Shown: piece after piece, positions 27,000 to 35,391 of the stretch
Position numbering within the stretch: position 1 is the first letter of the stretch
How the letters are laid out: each line of letters opens with the position of its first letter
Origin: JBBDMU01 sp040905685
Lineage (GTDB): Bacteria > Bacteroidota > Rhodothermia > Balneolales > Natronogracilivirgulaceae
Assembly (NCBI GenBank): GCA_040905685.1
Contig: JBBDRB010000104.1
Location: 11,296-75,295 of the forward strand
Length of the DNA stretch: 64,000 bases
Direction of reading: 5' to 3'
Notes under the pieces: model-generated
What the model was told of the DNA's origin: nothing
Seen by the model: the letters and a program-made list of their open reading frames with translations, nothing else
The model's database searches: none
Made by a program: the position numbers and the translations under genes

Positions 27000-28418
27000 A
27001 TGCATCTTAAGATAAAATTATTCTCACTCACCGCCTCTATATTACTGTTTATTAATCTCCCGGCCAGTGCCCAGTCTGTTGTTGCAGATCAGATAGTAGC
27101 CGTTGTAAATGACCATATTATATTGAAGTCCGAAGTAGATCAGCGGGTTTATGAATATATGCAGGGTACCAACAACGATCAGTTCAACGAAGAGCTCTGG
27201 TATCAGATCCTGGAATCGCTGGTTGATAATTACGTATTGGTCGAAAAAGCGCAAATTGACTCGGTTGAGGTGGGCGATGATGAGGTTAACCGTATCCTGG
27301 ACCAGAGGATCAATGAGCTGATACAGCGCGCCGGCAGCGAACAGGAACTCGAACAGGCCCTGGGAAGCACCCTCATTGAGATCAAGGCCGACTACAGAGA
27401 TATGTTCCGTGAGGATATGATGGTCGAGCGGGTTCGTCAGGAACGGATAAGCAGGATACAGATCACGAGGCCGGAGGTCATTGACTTTTATAACAGCATT
27501 CCCGAGGATTCCCTTCCCACCATCCCCGAATCAGCTGCTCTCTCGCAGATCGTAATGGTGCCTCCCGTCAGGGCCGAAAGCCAGCAGGAGGCCTATAATA
27601 AAGCCGTCCAGCTTCGCGATTCCATCATTACCCACGACGTGGAAATGGAGGAGCTGGCCGGGCGGCACAGTGAAGGTCCGACCGCTTCCAACGGAGGCCG
27701 GTTGCCCATGGTGCCAACCAGTGACCTGGTCACCGAATACGCCGCGGCGGCGGCCGCCCTTGATCCCGGTGAGGTTTCAGAGGTTGTGGAAACAAGCCAG
27801 GGCTACCACATCATCCGACTCAATGAACGTTCAGGGGATAATATCTCAACCAATCATATACTTATTAAGGTTGAGGAGGGTCAGCTTGATGAGGAATTTG
27901 CCATCAGCAAACTCGAGGCTCTCCGCGACAGCGTGATCAATCATGGCAAATCCTTTAGCGAGCTGGCACGAACGCATTCGGAAGATAAAAATACGGCGCC
28001 GGCCGGCGGACGACTGGTGGATCCCCAAACCGGACAGCAGACGATTGAAATAAACAGGCTTGATGCCGCCCTTTCACGTATAGCACGCCGGTTAAGGGAC
28101 GAAGGCGAAGGATCCGTCTCCCAGCCCAACCCATTCAGGCCGAATGAAGGTTCGGAACAGGCCTACCGGATCGTTCAGCTGAACAATTATGTTCCCGAGC
28201 ATACGGCGAACCTTGAAATGGATTTTGCCATGCTCAGAAATTATGCACTGCAGCAAAAACAACAAACTGCACTCATGCGCTGGATGCAAAAAATTCGTGA
28301 TGATGTTTATGTGGAATATAAGATCCCGGTCCCGGATATCAACCCTGTTCCACCCACGCTTCCCGTTTCCAACCCTGACGATCCGGCCCGTGCGCAACCA
28401 GCCGAAACCATAAATTAA
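27000..28418 (+). CDS. surA: SurA-like periplasmic peptidyl-prolyl cis-trans isomerase
   Basis: 472 residues with a signal peptide (ILLFINLPASAQS). The SurA N-domain (VVADQIVAVVNDHIILKSEVDQRVYEYM) precedes two parvulin domains, about 170-275 (ALSQIVMVPPVRAESQQEAY...GYHIIRLNE) and 280-400 (ISTNHILIKVEEGQ...HSEDKNTAPAGGRL), then a C-terminal part. It escorts unfolded outer-membrane proteins through the periplasm. Its stop overlaps the moxR start by one base, and the parvulin-like lipoprotein is 5 bases upstream, so these genes form one operon. Confidence 0.92.
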   Translation: MHLKIKLFSLTASILLFINLPASAQSVVADQIVAVVNDHIILKSEVDQRVYEYMQGTNNDQFNEELWYQILESLVDNYVLVEKAQIDSVEVGDDEVNRILDQRINELIQRAGSEQELEQALGSTLIEIKADYRDMFREDMMVERVRQERISRIQITRPEVIDFYNSIPEDSLPTIPESAALSQIVMVPPVRAESQQEAYNKAVQLRDSIITHDVEMEELAGRHSEGPTASNGGRLPMVPTSDLVTEYAAAAAALDPGEVSEVVETSQGYHIIRLNERSGDNISTNHILIKVEEGQLDEEFAISKLEALRDSVINHGKSFSELARTHSEDKNTAPAGGRLVDPQTGQQTIEINRLDAALSRIARRLRDEGEGSVSQPNPFRPNEGSEQAYRIVQLNNYVPEHTANLEMDFAMLRNYALQQKQQTALMRWMQKIRDDVYVEYKIPVPDINPVPPTLPVSNPDDPARAQPAETIN

Positions 28419-29407
28419 TGTCCACTACTTCTGAAGAACCCGCTAAAGCTGCAGAAGCCTTTGCACAATCGTTCACAGACCTGCGCGGGGAGATCAGCAA
28501 GGTTGTGGTGGGCCAGGAGGAAATTGTGGAACAGCTGCTGATCAGTCTGTTCTCAGGCGGACACTGCCTGCTGGTCGGTGTTCCCGGCCTGGCTAAGACC
28601 CTGCTGATCAGCACGCTTGCACGGACACTCAATCTGTCGTTCAGCCGCATCCAGTTCACCCCGGACCTGATGCCCGGCGACATCAGCGGGACCGATGTGA
28701 TCGAAGAGGATTACGAGACGGGGCATAAGAAATTCAAATTCATCAAAGGTCCGCTCTTTGCCAATATCATCCTGGCCGATGAGATCAACCGGACCCCTCC
28801 CAAGACCCAGGCTGCCCTTCTCGAGGCTATGCAGGAGCATCATATCACCGCTGGCGGCACAACCTATCCGCTTGATGAACCCTTTTTCGTACTGGCCACC
28901 CAAAACCCGATCGAACAGGAAGGGACCTACCCCCTGCCGGAAGCCCAGCTCGATCGCTTTATGTTTAACCTGTGGCTGGATTATCCGAGTTTCGAGGAGG
29001 AACTGGACATCGTCAGCCGCACGACGGCCACCAATCATACGGAACTCAAACCGATTCTCAATGCCGCCCAGATCGTTGAATACCAGAACCTGGTAAGGGA
29101 AGTCGCCGTACCGGAAAGCGTGCTGAATTACGCCGTCACCATGGTCACCCGCACCCGTCCGAATAACGGATCCTCGCCCGACTACATACATAAATACATG
29201 AGTTGGGGTGCCGGTCCGCGGGCCTCGCAATATCTGATCCTGGGCGGAAAAACCCGGGCCTTGTCCAGAGGGCGATTCAATGTAACCGAGGAAGATATTG
29301 AGGCCCTCGCCATTCCGGTTCTTCGCCACCGGATCGTGAACAACTACACTGCCGAAGCCGAGGGAATTTCAGCAGTCGATCTGATCAAGCGCCTTATGCA
29401 GGTCTAA
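28418..29407 (+). CDS. MoxR-family AAA+ ATPase
   Basis: 329 residues. Walker A is GVPGLAKT (near residue 52), Walker B and neighbours ILADEINRTPPKTQAALLEAMQE, sensor region LATQNPIEQEGTYPLPEAQLDRFMF. MoxR proteins act as chaperone-like ATPases that mature or assemble partners carrying VWA domains. The next gene encodes such a VWA membrane protein, with start and stop sharing one base (TAATG). The upstream neighbour is surA, again with a one-base overlap. The DUF58 gene that usually sits between moxR and VWA genes is absent. Confidence 0.93.
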   Translation: MSTTSEEPAKAAEAFAQSFTDLRGEISKVVVGQEEIVEQLLISLFSGGHCLLVGVPGLAKTLLISTLARTLNLSFSRIQFTPDLMPGDISGTDVIEEDYETGHKKFKFIKGPLFANIILADEINRTPPKTQAALLEAMQEHHITAGGTTYPLDEPFFVLATQNPIEQEGTYPLPEAQLDRFMFNLWLDYPSFEEELDIVSRTTATNHTELKPILNAAQIVEYQNLVREVAVPESVLNYAVTMVTRTRPNNGSSPDYIHKYMSWGAGPRASQYLILGGKTRALSRGRFNVTEEDIEALAIPVLRHRIVNNYTAEAEGISAVDLIKRLMQV

Positions 29408-29429
29408 TGAATTATGCAGGTCTAATGAA
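29394..29429 (+). repeat. Exact 18-bp tandem duplication at the moxR stop / VWA gene start
   Basis: The unit TTATGCAGGTCTAATGAA occurs twice in direct succession (29394-29411 and 29412-29429). It carries the end of moxR, its TAA and an ATG, so the duplication creates two in-frame candidate starts for the VWA gene, 29407 and 29425. The length keeps the reading frame. The AGG before the second ATG is a plausible but weak ribosome site. Confidence 0.9.
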
Positions 29430-31551
29430 TATTGTATTCGAAGGCTTTAGTACTGCAGTTAACGTTTTCTTTATCGGGGCACTGCTCATTATTTCAGTGG
29501 GCATCTCCTATTGGACCTACAAGAATACAGGCGGACTCTCCGGAACGGTCCGTGGTGTCCTGATTTCCCTCCGGGCCCTGGTTTTCGTGATTTTGTTCCT
29601 GCTCCTGCTCAATCCGGTCTTCCATATTGAGCGGGAAGAACTCATCAAACCGGAAATAGCCGTTTTGCTGGACAACAGCCAGAGCACCGTCATTGAAAAG
29701 GGCGAATACGCCGGGGAAGAAGCCTATCGCCAGGTTATAGACGATCTTGGCCTGGGCGATACCAGCCAGGTACGCTTTACAACCTATGCTTTTGATTCCG
29801 GGTTCTTTCCGGCCGGTGTGGACACCCTGAGGTTTAACGGATCGGGAACCGATATTAACCAGGCTCTGACGGGCTTCAGAGAGCAGCAGGGCGACGAACA
29901 GGCGGTGATCCTGATAAGCGACGGCATCTTCAACCGGGGCCGCGACCCTACCTACGCCGCCGGGAGGTATACCCTGCCCGTGTTTACCGTTGCACTGGGT
30001 GATACCTCCCGTCTGGATGATGTGGTGGTGCAAAATGTAAGCAGCAACGGCTCCGGATATAAAAACACGGAATCGCCGGCAGTGGCCACCATATTGAATA
30101 ATGGTTTTGCCGATACGGATGTTACCGTTCAACTGAGAAGAGACGGGCAGGTAGTGGATGAGCAGGTTATCCACAGTGATCAGCGCCAATCCGTTTCCGA
30201 TGTACGCTTTGAAATTACGCTGGATGAGGTCGGTTTGCAGCAGTACGAGATCCATATACCCGAAATACAGGGAGAATGGACGACGGCCAACAACCAGGAG
30301 GTGTTCAGTATTGAGGTCCTGGACGACAAGATCCGCATTATGCAGCTTGCCTTCGAGGTGCATCCCGACGTCAGAAGCCTGCGTTCCATCCTGCGTGAAG
30401 ATGACAGCATAGACCTGGATCACAGAACCTGGATATCCGGTGACCGTTTCATAAACGGAGCTTTCCCCCAGAATCCCGATACCCTTGACCTGATCATACT
30501 GCAGGGCTTTCCCTCACCGGCTATCCCGGCCAGCCTGCTTGAACAGGTCCGGGAATTCACCCGTGAACTCCCCGTGCTGTTTCTCTCCGCCCCCCTGATG
30601 GATTACAGCCTGTTCACGTCCCTGTACGGGGATGCCATGCCGGTAAGGGCCGAGTCGAACGGGGATAAAAGAGAGATTCGACCGCAGGTAAACGCAGACC
30701 ATCGGGAACATCCTGTCCTGGATTTGCCGGCCGCCGATCTGGACCGGGCGCCGCCGCTTTTTGCCCCCGTGCAGGGGCTGTCGGCCACCTCGGCGGCCAA
30801 CGTACTGATGAACGCCGCCTTCCGGAACGGGGAGGCGGCCATACCGTTTCTCACCGCCCGCACGGCTGGCAACAGCCGCACCGCTTTGCTTTCGGCCCAC
30901 GGTTTTTACCGCTGGTTTTTGAGTCCGGACGAACAGCTAAGAGCCTACACCACCGGACTCATCAATAATATGGTAAAATGGACGGCCTCCCCTCCCGACA
31001 GTCGTCTGCTCGATATTGCTCCGGTCAGCAATGTATTTGAAGAGTCTGAGAATGTCGTCCTGGATGCCTTCCTGCGCAACGAGACTGGTGAGGCCGAAGA
31101 CGACGCGGTGATTGAGGTGGAACTGAGCGGAGAGGATTTTTCAGGGCGCTTTTATTCCATGTCCAACCAGGGCATGGGCCAGTACAGGCTGCGCATTGGA
31201 AATCTTCCTGAGGGAATATACCGTTTCAATGCGGTGGCAAAAATGGGGAATCATGCCATGGAAGAACGAAGCGGGGAGTTTTCCGTCGGAAGCACCAACC
31301 TGGAATTCGTTAACACCGTCCGCAATGACGAATTCCTGACCTACATAGCCGGGCAAACCGGCGGGGCTTTCTTTCCTTTTCAGGAAGCCGACCATCTCAC
31401 CGGCAGGTTGCGGCAGGATGGACTGCTGGACATTCAAATCCGCATGACCGGCCGTGATGTGGCTGCCTATCAGAACCCCTTGTGGTTTATTGTAATCCTG
31501 ATCCTGCTGTCCGCCGAATGGATCATCCGTAAAGTGGTTGCCTTGCCCTAG
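29407..31551 (+). CDS. VWA-domain membrane protein, MoxR-associated
   Basis: 714 residues (ATG 29407; ATG 29425 gives six fewer). Two N-terminal membrane helices (about 18-38 and 50-70) precede a von Willebrand A domain with an intact MIDAS: DNSQS near residue 95, the threonine in GTDINQAL and the aspartate in ILISDGIFNRG. The middle (about 220-600) contains Ig-like and glutamine-amidotransferase-like stretches (LDLIILQGFPSPAIPASLLEQVREF). A final helix (WFIVILILLSAEWIIRKVV) anchors the C-terminus, so the bulk faces the periplasm. It is the expected client or partner of the MoxR ATPase. Its exact process is unknown; the operon points to envelope maturation. Confidence 0.85.
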   Translation: MNYAGLMNIVFEGFSTAVNVFFIGALLIISVGISYWTYKNTGGLSGTVRGVLISLRALVFVILFLLLLNPVFHIEREELIKPEIAVLLDNSQSTVIEKGEYAGEEAYRQVIDDLGLGDTSQVRFTTYAFDSGFFPAGVDTLRFNGSGTDINQALTGFREQQGDEQAVILISDGIFNRGRDPTYAAGRYTLPVFTVALGDTSRLDDVVVQNVSSNGSGYKNTESPAVATILNNGFADTDVTVQLRRDGQVVDEQVIHSDQRQSVSDVRFEITLDEVGLQQYEIHIPEIQGEWTTANNQEVFSIEVLDDKIRIMQLAFEVHPDVRSLRSILREDDSIDLDHRTWISGDRFINGAFPQNPDTLDLIILQGFPSPAIPASLLEQVREFTRELPVLFLSAPLMDYSLFTSLYGDAMPVRAESNGDKREIRPQVNADHREHPVLDLPAADLDRAPPLFAPVQGLSATSAANVLMNAAFRNGEAAIPFLTARTAGNSRTALLSAHGFYRWFLSPDEQLRAYTTGLINNMVKWTASPPDSRLLDIAPVSNVFEESENVVLDAFLRNETGEAEDDAVIEVELSGEDFSGRFYSMSNQGMGQYRLRIGNLPEGIYRFNAVAKMGNHAMEERSGEFSVGSTNLEFVNTVRNDEFLTYIAGQTGGAFFPFQEADHLTGRLRQDGLLDIQIRMTGRDVAAYQNPLWFIVILILLSAEWIIRKVVALP

Positions 31552-31560
31552 CGTGAAAGG

Positions 31561-33687
31561 CTAGGCCTCCTCAAGCTCCGCATTTCTCTTCATTACACTT
31601 TCCTGAATTTCCCGTGGAACCGGTGTGTAGCTGTCGAAGATGCGGGTATGCGTTCCCCGCCCCTGGGTTTTGGATTTAAGCTGGGTGGCATAACGGTAAA
31701 GCTCACTCAGGGGCACCAGGGCCGTCACCGTCTGGAAAGACCCCTCGGAATCCATCCCCAGTATTTGTCCCCGCCGCGAGGAGAGATCACTCATTACATC
31801 CCCCATGAATTCCGCGGGGATGGTGGTTTCAATCCGGTAGGTGGGTTCAAGCAGTTGGGGCGCTGCATCTATAAATCCTTTCCTGAATGCCATCATGCCC
31901 GCCGTTTTGAAGGCCGCCTCGTTGGAATCCACAGCGTGCATCGACCCGTCGTATACCGAAACACGGATATCCCGTGCCCGGGACCCGGACAGCGGTCCGG
32001 TTTCCATTTTCTCCATAATGCCCTTGTATAGGGCCGGCATGAACCGGTTATCGATGACCCCGCCCACAATGCAGTTACGGAATACCAGCTTGCCGCCCCA
32101 TGGCAGATCCGTCTCTTCCACCTTGCGGACGGTGAGGTCAGCATATTCGGGCATATCTTCCATAAGCGGCTCGATCAGCATATACACCTCGGCGTACTGT
32201 CCGGCCCCGCCACTCTGCTTCTTGTGCTTATAATGGCTGCGAACGGGTTTTGTTATCGTTTCCCGGTAAGGGATCCCCGGCTGATAAAATTCCACATCCA
32301 CTTTAAACCGGCTCTGGAGGCGATGTTTTACCATCGACAGATGCTCTTCCCCCTGTCCGCTGATAATAATCTGTTTCAACTCCTGGCTGTGCTCGATGTT
32401 CAGGGACGGATCTTCGCGCTGAATCTGGTTCAGCGCCTGTCCCATTCGTTCTTCATTGCCCTGATCCAGCGAACGGATGGCCGCGCGGACCGTCGGTTCG
32501 GGATACTGCACAGGTTCAATGACCACGTCATAGCCTTTCTCATGAAGGGTATCATTGACATTGGCATCCCTGAGCTTGACCACCGCGCCGATATCACCGG
32601 CTTTCACTTCCTGCACCTCAATTCGTTTATGCCCCTGCGACAGAAACAGGCTCCCGATCCGGTTCATCCCCCCGGTGCTGTGGTTGACCAGGTCCATGCC
32701 GGGTTTCATGCTCCCGGTCATAGTCTTGAAATACATCAGATCCCCCACATGCTCTTCCGACACCGTTTTAAACAAGAAGGCCGAGGTCCGCCGGTCGGGA
32801 TCAATCACTATGTGGTCGCCATCCGAGCCATTGGCCGGTACCGCCTCTATGGGAGAAGGTGCGACATTGTCGATAAAACCCATGATGCGGCCGGTGCCCA
32901 TATTGCGGGCCGCCGAAACACAGAACAGCGGGGTAAAATCACCCTTGGTCATGGCATTGCGCATACCGTTCGTCATTTCGTTCTCCCCCAGGGTGCCCTT
33001 CTCAAAGTAAATGTCCATCAGCACTTCATCGTTTTCGGCGATGGCCTCGATCAGTTCATTATGCAAAAGCTCGGCCTGAGCCTTGTGCGAATCCGGGATG
33101 GGTAGTTTATCGGGCCGTCCTCCGCCCCGCGGAAACTCATACATCGTCATTTTTAACACATCGATGATAGCGTTGAAATCCTCCCGTTCGCTGTACGGAT
33201 ACTGTACGGGCACAACCTGCCGGCCGAACAACTCCTTTGCAAGATCCAGGGTTCGCTGAAAATCGGCATGGGGATGGTCTGCTTTATTGATCACAAAAAA
33301 GGATGGGGTGTTGTACTCTTTGGCATATTTCCATAAGATCTCCGTGCCAACCTCGACACCATGCTCGGCATCCAAAACAAAGATGGCCGTATCGGCCACT
33401 TTTAAAGCCCCAAGAACCTCACCTACGTAATCGGCCGTTCCGGGTGTATCGATCAGGTTAATCTTATGTCCCCTCCATTCCAGGTTCGTGAAGGAAGAAT
33501 AGACCGACTTCAGCTTCTCGATTTCTACTTCATGATAGTCCGATACCGTATTGCCCTCTTCTACCGAACCTCTTCTGGGCAGAACGCCCGACTCGAACAG
33601 CATCGTTTCTGTCAGGCTTGTTTTACCCGAACCGGAATGACCAAGTAAAACGACATTCCTGACTTTAGACGGATGATAGACATTCAT
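31561..33687 (-). CDS. EF-G-like translational GTPase (EF-G2 type)
   Basis: 708 residues in EF-G domain order: GTPase (about 1-275), domain II (about 295-385), III, IV (about 465-595) and V (to about 690). The P-loop is GHSGSGKT, not the AHIDAGKT of true EF-G; the switch II motif is DTPGTADY and the base-recognition motif NKAD. The switch I region, usually RGITI, reads EIEKLKSVYSS, so the conserved threonine is missing. This matches the EF-G-like paralogues whose role is not settled, distinct from the essential elongation factor. AAGGAAT lies 5 bases before the ATG. Its 3' end is 10 bases from that of the VWA gene, facing it. Confidence 0.88.
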   Translation of the reverse strand: MNVYHPSKVRNVVLLGHSGSGKTSLTETMLFESGVLPRRGSVEEGNTVSDYHEVEIEKLKSVYSSFTNLEWRGHKINLIDTPGTADYVGEVLGALKVADTAIFVLDAEHGVEVGTEILWKYAKEYNTPSFFVINKADHPHADFQRTLDLAKELFGRQVVPVQYPYSEREDFNAIIDVLKMTMYEFPRGGGRPDKLPIPDSHKAQAELLHNELIEAIAENDEVLMDIYFEKGTLGENEMTNGMRNAMTKGDFTPLFCVSAARNMGTGRIMGFIDNVAPSPIEAVPANGSDGDHIVIDPDRRTSAFLFKTVSEEHVGDLMYFKTMTGSMKPGMDLVNHSTGGMNRIGSLFLSQGHKRIEVQEVKAGDIGAVVKLRDANVNDTLHEKGYDVVIEPVQYPEPTVRAAIRSLDQGNEERMGQALNQIQREDPSLNIEHSQELKQIIISGQGEEHLSMVKHRLQSRFKVDVEFYQPGIPYRETITKPVRSHYKHKKQSGGAGQYAEVYMLIEPLMEDMPEYADLTVRKVEETDLPWGGKLVFRNCIVGGVIDNRFMPALYKGIMEKMETGPLSGSRARDIRVSVYDGSMHAVDSNEAAFKTAGMMAFRKGFIDAAPQLLEPTYRIETTIPAEFMGDVMSDLSSRRGQILGMDSEGSFQTVTALVPLSELYRYATQLKSKTQGRGTHTRIFDSYTPVPREIQESVMKRNAELEEA

Positions 33688-33945
33688 ATGCTATTCCTTT
33701 TTGGCTGGCTAAATAGTTATGAAATTTAATTTGGGAAAAACGTAGGTAAAAGGAAAGAAGAAATACCTGATGCCCGTGCAGAATTTTGTATCCGCTGAGT
33801 ATTTAGATATCTTATACAGACCTTTATTTCTGTTTTACTCTTGCTATGGCTGCATACAGGCCATTTAGCTGTCGTAATACTCCCGGTCAAAACAGCTTCA
33901 GGCTGCTGTGGCTTAACATTAGAATCGTCTAATAAATCCTGCCCC

Positions 33946-34665
33946 ATGTATTTTGTATTTGATATAGAGTCGGTCCCTGATTTTGATCTGCTTCGTGACC
34001 TGCTGGATAATGCTGATCCCGACGATGATCTGATATTGGAACTGGCCTGCGAAGAGCTCACCAAAAGCAAGACCGGTTTCCTGCCTCCAATGTGCCACAG
34101 GATGGTATCCTGGGTAGGCTTATGGATCGACAACCTGGGCAATCCGAAACAGAAGGCCGCCTGGACCGGCAGGGATGAAAAGCAGGGCCTGGTTGAGCTT
34201 TGCGACGCGCTGAATACGTATAAGGACTTTGGATTAATTCATCACAACGGCCGGGGTTTTGATTTGCCGCTGGTGACCTACCGGGCCATGAAGCATGGGT
34301 TGCAGTTGCCGCTGCGTCTAAACAATCATGAAATTAAATACCGTTTCAGCAAAGAGAATATCGACCTGATTGATCAGTTCAGCAATTTTGGCGCCAGCTC
34401 ATGGCCGAAGCTCAAGCATATCGGGACCCTGGTCGGCATACCGGTAAAAAAAACGGGACAAGGCGATCAGGTGCTGACCATGTTCCGTGAAGGGGAACTC
34501 GATAAAATTGAGCGCTATTGCTATGAAGATGTAGTGGCAACCTACCTGGTTTGGCTTCATCTGAAGTATACCATCGGGGATATGAACAAGGAGCATTTCG
34601 ATAACCTTCGGGACCGGGCCATGCAAAAGCTGTCCGAAATCCAGACCGATCTGGATAATGCCTGA
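33946..34665 (+). CDS. PolB-like 3'-5' exonuclease (DEDDy-type)
   Basis: About 239 residues. The nuclease motifs are FDIESVPD at the N-terminus (Exo I, residues 4-11), LIHHNGRGFDLPLV (Exo II) and YCYEDVVATYLVW (Exo III, tyrosine and aspartate), as in the predicted 3'-5' exonucleases related to family-B DNA polymerase proofreading domains. It probably degrades single-stranded DNA ends in repair. The longer open frame from 33841 adds residues with no family likeness, so ATG 33946 is used; no clear ribosome site precedes it. It is a single gene between EF-G2 (divergent) and a lipoprotein gene. Confidence 0.82.
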   Translation: MYFVFDIESVPDFDLLRDLLDNADPDDDLILELACEELTKSKTGFLPPMCHRMVSWVGLWIDNLGNPKQKAAWTGRDEKQGLVELCDALNTYKDFGLIHHNGRGFDLPLVTYRAMKHGLQLPLRLNNHEIKYRFSKENIDLIDQFSNFGASSWPKLKHIGTLVGIPVKKTGQGDQVLTMFREGELDKIERYCYEDVVATYLVWLHLKYTIGDMNKEHFDNLRDRAMQKLSEIQTDLDNA

Positions 34666-34778
34666 CCGTTTCCTGGCATTGTAAAAATTTGTTAATTATT
34701 AATTAATACAAAAGATTTATTTATAAGGCCGTTGTAATACCTGGGAATTTTAAACTTTAAAAAATTATAAGGAATACG

Positions 34779-35339
34779 ATGCTAAAATTTTTATCTGCTT
34801 TTATACTTGTCATTACCATGATCGGTTGTGAAGCTGAAACAGAATCCGAGACGTCTGCTGCTGATGCTCCCGCCGAAAATCCAATGGCTGGACAGATGCA
34901 GGATCAAATGCCGCAGATAGAGGTCTCCGATGATGAACTGCAATCGTTTGTCAACATTGCGGTGGAAGCCCGGCAGATCCAGTCGGAATCACAAATGGAG
35001 ATGCTGGCCGTTGTGGAAGACGAGGGCATAGAAGTGGAAACGTATAACCAGATCGCCCAGGGACTCCAAACGGGTCAATCCCAGGATGAAATTGACGTAA
35101 CTCCGGAAGATATGGATAAGTTTAACCGGGCGTCCGAATCAATCGGGGAAATAGAGCAGGAAATGGAACAGACGATGGCTTCTGCCGCCGAAGAAGAAGG
35201 CATTAACATGGAGCGGTTCCAGGAAATCAACATGGCCATTCAGCAGGATCCCGAACTTCAGCAGCGAACACAGCAGCTGATGCAGGATTCCGGTATGCAA
35301 CAGCCCGGGCCTCCCCCCCAACAGCCTGATAACAACTAA
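34779..35339 (+). CDS. DUF4168-like small acidic lipoprotein
   Basis: 186 residues. The signal ends TMIGC (C17), a lipoprotein site. Two similar helical blocks follow: DDELQSFVNIAVEARQIQSE...EGIEVETYNQIAQGL (about 52-100) and EDMDKFNRASESIGEIEQEM...EGINMERFQEINMAIQQDPEL (about 110-165). The pairing of a helical region with E-G-[I/L]-x-x-x-x-[Y/F]-x-x-I resembles DUF4168. The tail is Pro/Gln-rich. AAGGAATACG precedes the ATG. It is monocistronic, with an AT-rich leader upstream and a hairpin terminator behind. Function unknown; periplasm-facing. Confidence 0.7.
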   Translation: MLKFLSAFILVITMIGCEAETESETSAADAPAENPMAGQMQDQMPQIEVSDDELQSFVNIAVEARQIQSESQMEMLAVVEDEGIEVETYNQIAQGLQTGQSQDEIDVTPEDMDKFNRASESIGEIEQEMEQTMASAAEEEGINMERFQEINMAIQQDPELQQRTQQLMQDSGMQQPGPPPQQPDNN

Positions 35340-35353
35340 AGGCTGCCGGCTAA

Positions 35354-35390
35354 AAAGGTAAAAAGGGTGAAGATCCATCCTTTTGCCTTT
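35354..35390. terminator. Bidirectional hairpin terminator between the lipoprotein gene and glgC
   Basis: AAAGG (35354-35358) pairs with CCTTT (35386-35390) and AAAAGGGTG (35361-35369) with CATCCTTTT (35376-35384, one G-U pair), leaving a six-base loop and a small bulge. It sits exactly between the two converging genes, so it can end transcription from both sides. The U-run is short on either strand. Confidence 0.65.
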
Positions 35391-35391
35391 C

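Noticed and set aside
32224..33105. 293-codon open frame on the plus strand
   Set aside because: It is fully antisense to the EF-G-like gene, has no recognisable domain and reflects the GC bias of that gene's third codon positions.
33726..34142. 138-codon minus-strand frame spanning the gap between the EF-G-like and exonuclease genes
   Set aside because: Low-complexity Ser/Arg-rich translation, half antisense to the exonuclease gene, no start signal.
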